Source: Oceanispirochaeta sp963676905 (lineage in GTDB: Bacteria; Spirochaetota; Spirochaetia; DSM-2461). Taken from it: a stretch of DNA of 64,000 nucleotides. Position 1 is the stretch's first letter. Every line of letters begins with the position of its first letter. The DNA lies in assembly GCA_963676905.2 (NCBI GenBank), contig CAXXVE010000001.1:3100001-3164000 (forward strand), read 5' to 3'. A model generated the notes under the pieces. That model saw only the letters and a list, made by a program, of their open reading frames with translations, was not told where the DNA came from and did not search any database. Shown in pieces: positions 1-9,343 of this stretch. Made by a program: the position numbers and the translations under genes.

Positions 1-1643
1 CATCTTTTCCCTACCAGGAGACGGTGGACCAGTTAAGCGCTATAAGGGATATAAAAGACGATATGGAGTCGCCCCGTCCCATGGACCGCCTTGTGTGCGG
101 AGATGTTGGTTACGGAAAGACTGAAATTGCCATGCGCGCCGCCTTTAAGGGTGTTATGGGAGGGCGTCAGGTCGCCTTCCTCTGTCCCACTACCATTCTT
201 GCAGAACAGCACTATGAAAACTTTCTGGAGCGTTTCAAGCGCTTTCCCGTACGTATTGGTATGCTTTCACGTTTTGTCAACAAGGCGGAGCAGAAGGCTG
301 TTCTGAATCGTCTTGCAGCGGGAGAGATCGATCTTCTTATAGGAACCCACCGTATCCTCTCCAAGGATATCCGTTTTAAAAACCTCGGTCTGATGATTAT
401 CGATGAGGAGCAGAGGTTCGGTGTAAAGGACAAAGAGAGGCTCAAGGAGATAAAGACCAATATCGACTGCCTGACCCTGTCGGCCACTCCTATTCCCCGT
501 ACTCTTCATATGTCCATGGTAAAGATAAGGGACATGTCGGTCCTCAAGACGCCGCCTAAAAACCGCCACCCCATTGAGACCTTTATACAGGAGTTCGATC
601 CGGATACCGTGGCCAGGGCCATCCGCCGGGAAGTAGAGCGGGGGGGGCAGGTATTCTTCCTTCACAACCGTGTGGAGAGCCTTGAGAGCATTCAGGTCTT
701 CCTCCAGGATCTTGTACCCGAGGTCTTTGTTGAGGTGGCCCACGGCAAGATGACAAGCAAGGAGCTTGAGGAGATTATGCACCGCTTTATAAGCGGAGCC
801 TTCCAGGTCCTTGTATCCACAACGATTATTGAGAACGGTATCGACATACCCAACGTCAACACCATAATCATCGACCGGGCTGATATGTACGGTATCTCCC
901 AGCTCTATCAGCTGAGAGGACGTGTAGGCCGGAGCGGACGCCTCGCCTACGCCTATCTTCTCTACCCCGAGAGCAAGGCCCTGACGGAACTTGCAATGAA
1001 ACGGCTTCAGATTATCTCGGATTTTACAGAACTGGGATCGGGCTTCAAGATCGCCATGAAGGATATGGAGGTCAGAGGGGCCGGTAACCTCCTTGGAAGC
1101 GAGCAGTCAGGAGAGATAATGGCTGTCGGTTTCGATATGTATCTGAGGCTTCTTGAAGAGGCTATACAGGAGAGAAGCGGTGAGGACCGGGAGGAAGAAG
1201 CTCCCGAAGTATACCTTGAGCTGGACTACAGCGGGTTTATTCCCGACAGCTATATCACCGATCCTACGGAGAAGATGGAAATCTACAAGAAGATTGCCTC
1301 GGTTACTGACAAGGAGGAGCAGGAGAAGGTCTACGCAGAGCTTTACGACCGCTTCGGACCTCTGCCAACAGAGGTTCAGAGCCTTATGGCCCTGTCAGAG
1401 ATCCGGATTATCTGCCGTCAGCTCTGGATTACCAATCTGAAGGAGAGAAAAGGCGCCGCCTACATAGACTTCGGGAAGGTTGCCCTGATTTCGGTGGACA
1501 AGCTGATGAAGCTTATCGCATCATCAGGAAATGCTGTTAAACTGGATCATGCTCACCCGGAGAGACTTATTATTCAGACTGGAAAAATCGGCCTTGAAGA
1601 GAAGTCTGAGTTCCTCAAAGAGAAACTGAGCCTCCTTTTATAG
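1..1643 (+). CDS. mfd: Transcription-repair coupling factor Mfd, C-terminal part (5' end outside window)
   Basis: Mfd is a DNA translocase that removes RNA polymerase stalled at lesions and recruits the UvrABC repair proteins. The open frame runs to the left edge, and residues before the first in-frame GTG (position 24) already match the family (FPYQET, then DQ), so the gene starts outside the window. Visible are the Walker A motif GDVGYGKT (about 99-122), the DEEQ box with RFG (about 400-415), the SATPIPRTL motif III, and the second helicase lobe with TTIIENGID and QLYQLRGRVGRS. The last 130 or so residues fit the Mfd C-terminal domain that covers the UvrA-binding surface. RecG shares the helicase core but lacks this C-terminal domain, so Mfd is favoured. 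The stop overlaps the end of the convergent sensor gene by 6 bp. Confidence 0.96.
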   Translation, partial: SFPYQETVDQLSAIRDIKDDMESPRPMDRLVCGDVGYGKTEIAMRAAFKGVMGGRQVAFLCPTTILAEQHYENFLERFKRFPVRIGMLSRFVNKAEQKAVLNRLAAGEIDLLIGTHRILSKDIRFKNLGLMIIDEEQRFGVKDKERLKEIKTNIDCLTLSATPIPRTLHMSMVKIRDMSVLKTPPKNRHPIETFIQEFDPDTVARAIRREVERGGQVFFLHNRVESLESIQVFLQDLVPEVFVEVAHGKMTSKELEEIMHRFISGAFQVLVSTTIIENGIDIPNVNTIIIDRADMYGISQLYQLRGRVGRSGRLAYAYLLYPESKALTELAMKRLQIISDFTELGSGFKIAMKDMEVRGAGNLLGSEQSGEIMAVGFDMYLRLLEEAIQERSGEDREEEAPEVYLELDYSGFIPDSYITDPTEKMEIYKKIASVTDKEEQEKVYAELYDRFGPLPTEVQSLMALSEIRIICRQLWITNLKERKGAAYIDFGKVALISVDKLMKLIASSGNAVKLDHAHPERLIIQTGKIGLEEKSEFLKEKLSLLL

Positions 1644-2723
1644 CTCTTCCTCGGCCTCTTCGTGAAGAAGGGGGAAGGTCAGTTTCGACTCGGCGCCTCC
1701 CTCTTCTCTGTTTGCCATTTCAATGGTTCCGCCATAGGCTGTCATAAATTTTTTGACAAGGGGAAGCCCGAATCCGCTTCCCTTCTCACCCCCGGTCCCC
1801 TTCATGCTTTTTCCTTTCTCCACATTGAAAAGGTGGGGGATCATTGCCTCGGGTATTCCCGTACCCTCATCGATGATCCTCAGGCATGTGGACTCCTCAT
1901 CCTCCGATGCCGAGACAGTGATGACTCCTCCCTTGTGGGAGAACTTGATGGCATTGGTAAGAAGGTTCATAAGTACTGAGTTGATAAGGGATACCTCTTC
2001 AGCAAGAACAACAAAGTCATAATCAAGATCGGTGACTACCCGTATCTCCTTGGCCTCTATCCTGGGGTTCAGAAGGTGGAGGCAGTGTTTTATGCACTCA
2101 TTGAGGAGCACCGGAACAAGCTGCAGTGGTTTCTCTTCAAGAAGCATCATTGTTCTGACAAGGTCGAGGAGATTCAGGCCGTTTGCGCTCAAATCCGAAA
2201 GCTTGGAGCGGTAGAGGTCCAGGGGCTTTCCCTCCAGTTCCGCAAGGTCCATGGTCATTGTAACTCCCGAAAGACTGTTCCTGAGGTCGTGAGAGAGGAT
2301 GTGGAGCATCTCTTTCAGCTGTACCTCCCGGCGAGCCAGAAGGTCTCTGTGCTGTTTCAGTTCAAGATGGGTTTTTACCCGGGCCAGCAGCTCCTGTCCG
2401 TAAAAGGGCTTTGTGATGTAGTCCGAGCCTCCAGCTTCAAATCCGGTAATTATATCCTTTACCTCGTTTTTTGCGGTGAGGAAGATGACAGGGATATCCT
2501 TCCACTCCGGATAGGACCGGATTCTGCGGCAGCAGTCATATCCATCCAGCTCAGGCATCATAACATCCAGAAGGATCAGGTCTACAGGGTGCTTTTTCAG
2601 CTGCTGGATGGCCATCTCTCCTGAGGTCGCATAGATGAGCCTGTGGTTCAGGGATTTCAGGTGCTGTGCTGCCAGCTGAATATTCAAAGGGATATCATCG
2701 ACTATAAGGATTGTTCCGTTCAT
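1638..2723 (-). CDS. Hybrid protein: response-regulator receiver domain fused to a histidine kinase
   Basis: This soluble 361-residue signalling protein has an N-terminal receiver domain. It has the acidic pair VDD near residue 9, the phospho-acceptor Asp in LILLDVMMPELDG and the conserved Lys in TKPFYG. A HisKA segment follows with the phospho-accepting His in LSHDLRNSLSG, then a HATPase domain with N box NLLTNAIKFS, G1 box DEGTGIP and G2 box GSGFGLPLV. There is no signal peptide or membrane segment, so it acts in the cytoplasm. Its ATG overlaps the stop of the upstream kinase gene by 4 bp, which indicates translational coupling. It probably receives phosphate or protein contacts from that receptor kinase, which has no receiver of its own. 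The output target is unknown. Confidence 0.88.
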   Translation of the reverse strand: MNGTILIVDDIPLNIQLAAQHLKSLNHRLIYATSGEMAIQQLKKHPVDLILLDVMMPELDGYDCCRRIRSYPEWKDIPVIFLTAKNEVKDIITGFEAGGSDYITKPFYGQELLARVKTHLELKQHRDLLARREVQLKEMLHILSHDLRNSLSGVTMTMDLAELEGKPLDLYRSKLSDLSANGLNLLDLVRTMMLLEEKPLQLVPVLLNECIKHCLHLLNPRIEAKEIRVVTDLDYDFVVLAEEVSLINSVLMNLLTNAIKFSHKGGVITVSASEDEESTCLRIIDEGTGIPEAMIPHLFNVEKGKSMKGTGGEKGSGFGLPLVKKFMTAYGGTIEMANREEGGAESKLTFPLLHEEAEEEL

Positions 2724-5362
2724 TTATCATCCTGTATAAAGTATTGATCCAGTTCGGAGGAAATATCAATCATTTTCATAAGATCAAAATTTTCGGCAGA
2801 CTGGGCCAGGCTTCTGATAAGGAGTATAAAAGGGTCATCTTCGCTGCCTGTCCACTTGTCTGTGACCTGCCTGCAGAACCTTCTGACGGCTTCGGGGTCA
2901 CCGCTTTCCTTGATTGACTGCCACTGTCTGAAGTTGTATGAAAATGATTTTGCTTCGGTTTTTGGCTCTGTAGGTTCTCTTTCCGGTTCCGGGAGTACCT
3001 TGTCTTCCGCGCTGTAATCGGTCCGTTCGATAGAGGGCAGGCTCACTATAAAACGGGAACCGATACCAGGCTCGCTCTCTACAGAGAGTTTTCCTCCCAT
3101 CAGGGCGACAAGTCTTGTACTGATTCCCAGTCCAAGGCCGGTTCCGCCGAACTTTCTTGTGTCCTGGCTTTCCGACTGCTCAAACATATTGAAGATCCTC
3201 TGAATCTGATCCGGTTCTATGCCGATGCCGCTGTCTTCAACAATAAAAAGAAGTCCACAGCAGCCGTCTTTGCAGTTCTGCTCCTGAGCCATTACCTTAA
3301 CATAGCCTTTTTCGGTAAATTTGATCGCATTGGCTATAAGGTTCATCAGTATCTGTTCCAGTCTGAGGGCGTCCAGGAAATAGGTTTCATGGCCCTTGAA
3401 CTCACCTGTTATAGAGAGCTCAAGCTTGCGGTCGCGGGCTTTCTGGCTGAAGATGACACGCATGTCGTTGAGGATCTTGGCGATGGAGACGGACTTGGGA
3501 TTCAGCGACATCTTGCCCGCCTCAATCTTGGACAGGTCGAGAATATCGTTGATAAGCATAAGAAGGACCTCTGCCGAAGTCTTAACCGAGTTAAGGTATC
3601 CAGACTGGGTTTTATTCATTCTGCTGTCTTCGAGAAGTTCGGTAAATCCTATGATTGAGTTCAAAGGAGTCCTGATCTCATGAGACATGTTTGCAAGAAA
3701 CTGGGACTTCGCCTGACTGGCCGATTCAGCAAGGACTGCGAGCTTTTCAGCCCGTTTTCTTGCGGTTTTGGATAATTCCTCAGCCTCCCTGGCTTTGTGC
3801 TCGCTTTGTTTCAGTGCCTTTTCGGACTGGAGCCTCTCCTGGATTTCCTGCTTCAGTTTCTGGTTCCATATTAAAATAACAAAGATAATAATACCGAACA
3901 CCGCAAGGATCTGGGCCAGAAGCTTATAATCAAGAACCTGGGGGTCCTGGATAACTGTCCACTTTTTCATAATACCCGATATTTCAGAAGGGCTGATTTC
4001 CTTCATAGCCTTGTTCAGAATCGGGACAATTTCGGCGAACTCCTCGGGGACCGCTATCTGCAGGCGGGTGCTGCTGCCGATCTCTCCTACAACATCGAGC
4101 TGGGTGAACCCTGAATTGCTGCTGGAGTAACCGTAGGTGACAAGGTCGCTTATATAGAAATCTCCCCGTCCCAGAAGAAGGGATTTGTAGGCAGTCTGTA
4201 CGGTGTCGGTTATCAGATAGTCCAGGTCAGGATAGGTGGCCTCCATGTAGTACCTTGCCGGGTGAGTGTCCACAAGAATAATCCTGTGTCCCTCCAGTTC
4301 CGATGGATCGTTGAAATAGGTCTGCTTCGGGTCTTTTGCAAGAATGATGTTGGGAACTGTAAAGTAAGAGTCAGTAAAAACATAGTCCTGAAGGTCAGGG
4401 TTCAGGGGACTGGCAAGGGGGAGCAGTACGGGATCGTCCTGTGACGGGGAGAAGTCTATGGATATCTTGGATGAGAGAATACTCATTATATCAGGGACTA
4501 TACCGAATACTTCGCCCCCTTCATTCTGGACAAAGAGGGGAGGAATATCCGCATCGAAAGAGTAAGTCAGCTCTTTATGCTTTTCAATCCACTCAAGTTC
4601 TTCCTTTTCATAATCCTTCAGTTGTCTGTTTTGAAGAGATATGGAACTTATATATTTCTTTTTGATCCTTTCAAGTTCTTCCGGCGGGATGCGGTCAATG
4701 GCAGTGTTGAGTTCAGCAAGAAGCCGGGCATTGCCTTCATTGACGCCGAGGGAGTAGTGCGAGGGAGCATCCTTGAGCTGCTCAAGAATATAGAGTTGTG
4801 TGTTGTAGACCTCTCTTGCAAGATAGTCGCTGCGGTAGAGGTCGCCCACAAGGATAGTGGACTCTCCGTTTATAAGCTGATTTAGCCCTTTATCTGTACT
4901 GTTGTATGTCAGTATCCTGAGATGCTGGGACTCCACTGAGGTTATAAGAACAGCCATCTGTGACGGGACGGAAACAACTGAATCCCTGAAAGACCTGAAA
5001 TCGGTAAAGTTGATATCGGGGTCCAGTGTGAAGATTGCCATGGGAAGTTCAAAGATATCTCTTGTTCTCTTCAGGCTCTGCACCTGTGCAGCTGCATAGG
5101 AGTAAAGGAATATGGCGTCCACATCATTCCGCAGCCATCTGTCGAGCATCGAAGCCATCGGCATATTCTCGTATTGAAGGGGACGGTCTATATAACGGGA
5201 TATCACTTCGATAAGGTCGGCTTCCAGTCCCTCCGGGGGAGTGTTTTCAATTATAAAGGGCGCTTTGTCGCTATAACTGCCGATTACAGCGGTCTCCTTG
5301 TCATCGGGAAAGCAGAGACTCAGCGGCAGCAGGAGAATAAGCAGATATACAGGAAATTTCAT
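2720..5362 (-). CDS. BvgS-like receptor histidine kinase with two tandem periplasmic solute-binding domains
   Basis: A membrane sensor kinase. Counting from the ATG at 5362, it begins with a signal peptide (MKFPVYLLILLLPLSLC). Two SBP_bac_3-type domains follow (about 25-250 and 255-475), then one membrane helix (about 477-497), a coiled-coil linker, HisKA with SHEIRTPLNS (about 560) and a HATPase domain (NLIANAIKF, DSGIGI, GTGLGLGI). A further 90 or so residues have no recognised domain. Tandem extracytoplasmic binding domains are typical of the BvgS/EvgS class, but those usually carry receiver and HPt domains in the same chain; here the receiver is in the next gene. A GTG at 5395 is an alternative start, but it would put extra residues before the signal peptide, so 5362 is preferred. 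The ligand is unknown. Confidence 0.88.
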   Translation of the reverse strand: MKFPVYLLILLLPLSLCFPDDKETAVIGSYSDKAPFIIENTPPEGLEADLIEVISRYIDRPLQYENMPMASMLDRWLRNDVDAIFLYSYAAAQVQSLKRTRDIFELPMAIFTLDPDINFTDFRSFRDSVVSVPSQMAVLITSVESQHLRILTYNSTDKGLNQLINGESTILVGDLYRSDYLAREVYNTQLYILEQLKDAPSHYSLGVNEGNARLLAELNTAIDRIPPEELERIKKKYISSISLQNRQLKDYEKEELEWIEKHKELTYSFDADIPPLFVQNEGGEVFGIVPDIMSILSSKISIDFSPSQDDPVLLPLASPLNPDLQDYVFTDSYFTVPNIILAKDPKQTYFNDPSELEGHRIILVDTHPARYYMEATYPDLDYLITDTVQTAYKSLLLGRGDFYISDLVTYGYSSSNSGFTQLDVVGEIGSSTRLQIAVPEEFAEIVPILNKAMKEISPSEISGIMKKWTVIQDPQVLDYKLLAQILAVFGIIIFVILIWNQKLKQEIQERLQSEKALKQSEHKAREAEELSKTARKRAEKLAVLAESASQAKSQFLANMSHEIRTPLNSIIGFTELLEDSRMNKTQSGYLNSVKTSAEVLLMLINDILDLSKIEAGKMSLNPKSVSIAKILNDMRVIFSQKARDRKLELSITGEFKGHETYFLDALRLEQILMNLIANAIKFTEKGYVKVMAQEQNCKDGCCGLLFIVEDSGIGIEPDQIQRIFNMFEQSESQDTRKFGGTGLGLGISTRLVALMGGKLSVESEPGIGSRFIVSLPSIERTDYSAEDKVLPEPEREPTEPKTEAKSFSYNFRQWQSIKESGDPEAVRRFCRQVTDKWTGSEDDPFILLIRSLAQSAENFDLMKMIDISSELDQYFIQDDK

Positions 5363-5422
5363 AAAATTGATTATAGCCCCAAGGGGGGCTCGCACTCAAT
5401 AATATTTCTTTGCTGATAATTC

Positions 5423-5454
5423 TTGACAATTATGGAAGATTAGTGAATTATAAT
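5423..5454 (+). promoter_or_regulatory. Possible promoter for trmB
   Basis: TTGACA at 5423-5428 and TATAAT at 5449-5454 are both perfect hexamers, but the 20-bp spacer is longer than the usual 17. They lie about 90 bp before the trmB start, in the gap between divergent genes. The long spacer makes this tentative. Confidence 0.35.
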
Positions 5455-5544
5455 GTATAAATAAACAGTTCAGATGCATATTTATTCATTAAATGACGAT
5501 TTAAGAATCTTGATTTAAGGGACACAGAACTATACAATCCTGCT

Positions 5545-6216
5545 ATGAATAATAAAATGCGAACCATCAAAAGCTATGTCCTGAGAGCAGGACGTATGAG
5601 CCCGGCTCAGCAATCTGCCTACAACAGGTTATTTGATACATTTTCCTATCCTTACAAGGAAGAAATCCTTTCAAGGGAACCCCTGTCGGCAGACAGGGAC
5701 CTGATTATTGAAATTGGTTTCGGCATGGGTGATGCCACCTATAAGATCGCCATAGAAAATCCCGACAGGGACTATCTGGGGATCGAAGTATATAAGCCGG
5801 GAATCGGCAAGCTTCTTGATCAGATTGAACAGAACGATATTAAAAACCTCAAGGTCATTGAACACGATGCTGTTGAGGTACTCGGCTCAATGATAGAAGA
5901 CTCTTCAGTACAGGGATTCCATATTTTCTTTCCCGATCCCTGGCCGAAGAAAAAACACCACAAACGGCGGATTATACAGCCGGAATTTGTAAGACTCCTT
6001 CAGTCCAAACTGAAACCCGGCGGATATCTATATGCCGTAACAGATTGGGAGAACTATGCTGAGCATATGCTTGCTGTTCTTGAAGCAGAAAAGGGGCTTT
6101 CGAATAAATATTCAGATTTTGCAGAGCCTCAGCAATGGAGGCCGTTTACAAAGTTTGAAAGAAAAGGGAAAGAAAAGTCACATAGTATTTTTGAGCTTCT
6201 TTATATAAAAAATTAA
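5545..6216 (+). CDS. trmB: tRNA (guanine-N7-)-methyltransferase TrmB
   Basis: This enzyme uses S-adenosylmethionine to form 7-methylguanosine at position 46 of tRNA variable loops, in the cytoplasm. The 223-residue length is normal for the family. Signature motifs are visible: the SAM-binding IEIGFGMGDATYKIA, the family pattern FFPDPWPKKKHHKRRI, and the substrate-side segment TDWENYAEHM followed near the end by the TKFERKG motif. A second ATG four codons in (5557) is possible; the upstream one is kept without strong ribosome-binding evidence. It precedes citrate synthase by 20 bp and could share its transcript. Confidence 0.95.
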   Translation: MNNKMRTIKSYVLRAGRMSPAQQSAYNRLFDTFSYPYKEEILSREPLSADRDLIIEIGFGMGDATYKIAIENPDRDYLGIEVYKPGIGKLLDQIEQNDIKNLKVIEHDAVEVLGSMIEDSSVQGFHIFFPDPWPKKKHHKRRIIQPEFVRLLQSKLKPGGYLYAVTDWENYAEHMLAVLEAEKGLSNKYSDFAEPQQWRPFTKFERKGKEKSHSIFELLYIKN

Positions 6217-6236
6217 GCGTTTACGGAGAAAGTAAA

Positions 6237-7598
6237 ATGGTTAAAAGTGAGAATCACGAACAGTTTCTACAGAAATATTCACGAATTATGGACACCCATA
6301 ACCGGATTCCTCTTGATCTCTATGAAAAATACAATGTCAAAAGAGGCCTGAGAAACAATGACGGTACAGGTGTTCTTGTAGGTCTTACCGAAATCGGTGA
6401 CGTACACGGCTATATAATGGAGGAGGGCGATAAGATCCCCGTTAAGGGTATCCTCCGTTATAGAGGAATCGATGTAAAGGATCTTTGCGCAGGATTCCAG
6501 AAGGAGAAACGCTTCGGTTTTGAAGAAACAATATTTCTTCTTCTCTTCGGCTATCTCCCCACTGAGAAAGAGCTTGAATACTTTACTGAGCGTATGGGTG
6601 AATACCGTGATCTGCCGGATCAGTTCACCGAGGATATGATTCTCAAAGCCCCCAGTAACAACATCATGAACAAGCTGGCCCGTTCAGTACTTGCCGCCTA
6701 CTCCTTTGACAACGATGCTGAGGATACCTCTGTTCTCAATATCCTGCGTCAGAGTGTTGAGCTGATTTCCCAGCTGCCCACAATGGCTGCCCACGCCTAT
6801 CAGGCCAAGGCGCACTACCATATGGGCAAGAGTCTTTTTATCCATAAACCGGACCCTGCACTGAGTACTGCTGAGAACCTGCTCCGCATGATCCGAAACG
6901 ACAGGAAGTTTACACCCATAGAAGCTGAAATTCTGGACCTCTCCCTGGTTCTTCATGCAGAACATGGTGGAGGTAACAACTCCGCCTTCTCAACTCATGT
7001 TGTCTCTTCGTCTGGCACGGATACCTACAGCGCCATTGCGGCAGCCATCGGATCTCTGAAGGGGCCCCTGCACGGGGGAGCCAATATTCAGGTTGCCAGA
7101 ATGATGGATGACGTCAAGGCGCATGTAAAAGACTGGAGCAGTGAGAAAGAGATTGCAGGATACATCAAAAAAATCCTTATGAAGGATGCTTTTGACAAGA
7201 AAGGGCTTGTATACGGTATGGGACATGCTGTATATACTCTGTCAGATCCCAGAGCTGAGGTTCTCAGGGACAAGGCAAGAGAGCTGGCCCGTGAATCAGG
7301 CAGAATGGAAGAGTTTGAACTCTATGAAACCATTGAGCGCCTGACTCCGGGAATATTCCAGGAAGTCAGGAACAGCGATAAACCGCTGTGTGCCAATGTA
7401 GACTTCTATTCCGGCTTTGTATACAGCATTCTCAACATCCCCGAGGATCTGTATACTCCGATTTTTGCCATTGCCCGTATTCCCGGCTGGTGTGCTCACA
7501 GAGTGGAGGAGATTGTCAGCGGCGGAAGGATTATCCGTCCCGCCTACAAGAGCGTCAGTCCCCGTAATCCCTATGTAGAGCTCGATAAAAGAGACTGA
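6237..7598 (+). CDS. gltA: Citrate synthase (citrate/2-methylcitrate synthase family)
   Basis: It condenses acetyl-CoA with oxaloacetate to make citrate, the entry to the oxidative branch leading to 2-oxoglutarate and glutamate. Family landmarks are the histidine segment LHAEHGGGNNSAFSTH, the second catalytic His in GPLHGGAN, GMGHAVYTLSDPRA and the catalytic Asp in NVDFYSG, followed by IARIPGWCAHRVEE. The HGGGNNS variant, in place of the HEQN seen in enterobacterial enzymes, is one I associate from memory with anaerobe-type enzymes. The length of 453 residues is within the family range. A GGAGAAAG ribosome-binding site precedes the ATG. Methylcitrate synthase activity cannot be ruled out, but no methylcitrate-cycle genes are nearby. 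Confidence 0.92.
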   Translation: MVKSENHEQFLQKYSRIMDTHNRIPLDLYEKYNVKRGLRNNDGTGVLVGLTEIGDVHGYIMEEGDKIPVKGILRYRGIDVKDLCAGFQKEKRFGFEETIFLLLFGYLPTEKELEYFTERMGEYRDLPDQFTEDMILKAPSNNIMNKLARSVLAAYSFDNDAEDTSVLNILRQSVELISQLPTMAAHAYQAKAHYHMGKSLFIHKPDPALSTAENLLRMIRNDRKFTPIEAEILDLSLVLHAEHGGGNNSAFSTHVVSSSGTDTYSAIAAAIGSLKGPLHGGANIQVARMMDDVKAHVKDWSSEKEIAGYIKKILMKDAFDKKGLVYGMGHAVYTLSDPRAEVLRDKARELARESGRMEEFELYETIERLTPGIFQEVRNSDKPLCANVDFYSGFVYSILNIPEDLYTPIFAIARIPGWCAHRVEEIVSGGRIIRPAYKSVSPRNPYVELDKRD

Positions 7599-7641
7599 TA
7601 CTCCGGGACTAATCATTGATCAGGCATTATAATGTCTAATA

Positions 7642-8724
7642 ATGAGCGGCATTATTACTGAAAAGTCCCTCGGTTTCTCCAGCCGGAAGAACGAACCGGC
7701 GGAGAGATCCGGGAGGAAACAAATAAAACCCAAACTCAGAGGCTTCCCCATTAAGGGGGCAGCCGGAACCCTCAAACTGACAGGGACAGCGTTTCTGCTT
7801 GTTCTGTCTATCTTTCTTTTTGTCTACTGCGGAACGACTCCCCCCAATGAAGGGGACAAAGATGTTTCCGGGCCTGATACTGTTACAGCCGGAGCCACAC
7901 TTCCGGCGGAAGGCACTGCTGAAAGTGCAGAGCCTTTTATCAGGAGACTTCCCGATAATCACAGGAAAATTGACTCAATTCCCTATCCCGGCGACACTCT
8001 TCAGGGTGTCTTCTGGAAGGAGAGCAATTTTGATGGGAAGGTCTATCTGACCTTTGATGACGGCCCCAATATGTCTCTTGTTACCGGTGGAGGCAGTATT
8101 TCTACTGTTTCTGACAGGATTTTGGATATCCTTGCAGAAAGGAATCTGAAGGCTTCCTTCTTTATCAACGGCAGAAACCTTGAATATGCCAACGGGGCAC
8201 AGAAGGCGGAGCTCAGGCGTGTTCTTCTGAGGATGATTCATGAAGGGCATCTTATAGGCAATCACAGCTACCACCACCATAATCTGGCAAGGGGGATCTT
8301 TGCCGACGGTTTTGATGATGAGCAGGATATTGCTGATGAATTTATAATGACTCAGGATATTCTCGATGATGTGCTTGGCTTTGAGTACCCAATGCTGCTG
8401 ATCCGGCCGCCTTATGCGGAGCCCGGAAGAACCGATGATCTTGATAACTGGCTGAAATCTGTCGGTTATTACCTTATATCACTGCACTTTGACAGTTATG
8501 ATTACGCCTACAAGAGCGATGGCCCCTGGGACAAGGATGCCATCCTTGAACGGATGAGCACACTGCTGGAAGGGCAGCCATCGGGGGGAGTTATTCTTCT
8601 TCATGAGCTGGAGACCACAGCACAGATTCTACCGGATCTTCTGGATACCGTAGTTCTCTCAGGAGAGTTAGAGACTGTGAATCTGGATTATCTGCTCAAA
8701 AAAAAGTACAGCCCAGTAGACTGA
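7642..8724 (+). CDS. Membrane-anchored polysaccharide deacetylase (NodB-type, CE4)
   Basis: A predicted metal-dependent deacetylase acting on cell-wall glycan or another N-acetylated polysaccharide outside the cytoplasm. About 45 N-terminal residues precede a hydrophobic stretch ending in FVYCG, a loose spirochaete-style lipobox. The catalytic domain shows motif 1 TFDDGP (Asp pair), motif 2 NHSYHHH (metal-binding His), motif 3 RPPYAEPGR and the C-terminal LLHE motif. Insertions around the GGGSIST loop make it longer than minimal NodB domains. It ends 19 bp before the convergent 8744-9277 gene. The exact substrate cannot be told. The long region before the hydrophobic segment raises the chance that the true start is further downstream. 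Confidence 0.87.
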   Translation: MSGIITEKSLGFSSRKNEPAERSGRKQIKPKLRGFPIKGAAGTLKLTGTAFLLVLSIFLFVYCGTTPPNEGDKDVSGPDTVTAGATLPAEGTAESAEPFIRRLPDNHRKIDSIPYPGDTLQGVFWKESNFDGKVYLTFDDGPNMSLVTGGGSISTVSDRILDILAERNLKASFFINGRNLEYANGAQKAELRRVLLRMIHEGHLIGNHSYHHHNLARGIFADGFDDEQDIADEFIMTQDILDDVLGFEYPMLLIRPPYAEPGRTDDLDNWLKSVGYYLISLHFDSYDYAYKSDGPWDKDAILERMSTLLEGQPSGGVILLHELETTAQILPDLLDTVVLSGELETVNLDYLLKKKYSPVD

Positions 8725-8743
8725 AAGGCTCTTTAATTCCCTT

Positions 8744-9277
8744 TTATTCCTCGTCGTTTGCAGCAGGATTTACTGTTTTGAAGTAATCGATATATTTGGA
8801 AAATCCGCTTCCTTTCGGTATGAGCATTATATTTTCTCTCTCTGTTTCCAGAAAAAGAGCAGGATCTTCACAGGTTTTCATATATTCAGCAAAACTGGAA
8901 CTGTTAACCCAGCTCGTGTATCTAACACTGTTTATGTCTGCAAAGAGAACTGAAATCTCTTCTAAATACAGGCGGGTTTCCTCACCATCAAGTAATGAGA
9001 GTGACTCAATCGGGTTCTGGTGGATTAGGGCGGGGGCATCGCTTATCAGTGTAAAGTTAAAAATAGTTCTGGACTCTTCTTCACCTTCAAGTCTGTAGGA
9101 ACGGAAGAGAAAATCCCCATCCAGGGAAAGGGTTGAGTCACTGGAAATCCAATGCTGTTCGGGGAGGAAGTATTGAAGTTTTTTATTGTTTACAAAATAA
9201 ACCTGAAGATCTTTGGATGCAGATGCACAGGAAAAAAAAAGAGGCAGAAGACAAAGCAGTAATATATTTTTATTCAT
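8744..9277 (-). CDS. Hypothetical lipoprotein
   Basis: Not recognised as a known family. The 177-residue product has a clear lipoprotein signal (NILLLCLLPLFFSC, with Cys about residue 16), so it should be lipid-anchored in the envelope. The rest is a mixed alpha/beta-like, acidic, soluble sequence without repeats. Downstream of the TRL-like lipoprotein on the same strand, 66 bp away, it may be part of the same transcript, although a strong hairpin lies between them. The ribosome-binding site is weak. Confidence 0.7.
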   Translation of the reverse strand: MNKNILLLCLLPLFFSCASASKDLQVYFVNNKKLQYFLPEQHWISSDSTLSLDGDFLFRSYRLEGEEESRTIFNFTLISDAPALIHQNPIESLSLLDGEETRLYLEEISVLFADINSVRYTSWVNSSSFAEYMKTCEDPALFLETERENIMLIPKGSGFSKYIDYFKTVNPAANDEE

Positions 9278-9306
9278 AATTTTTTCTTTGATAGATTTTT
9301 GAAGGA

Positions 9307-9332
9307 ACCGGAGGGCATTACACCGCTCCGGT
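9307..9332 (-). terminator. Hairpin between two small lipoprotein genes
   Basis: Perfect 7-bp stem ACCGGAG/CTCCGGT with a 12-base loop, just after the leftward TRL-like gene. No clean U-run follows on the minus strand, so it may be a weak terminator or an mRNA 3'-end stabiliser and not a full stop. Confidence 0.4.
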
Positions 9333-9343
9333 ACCCAGAATAA

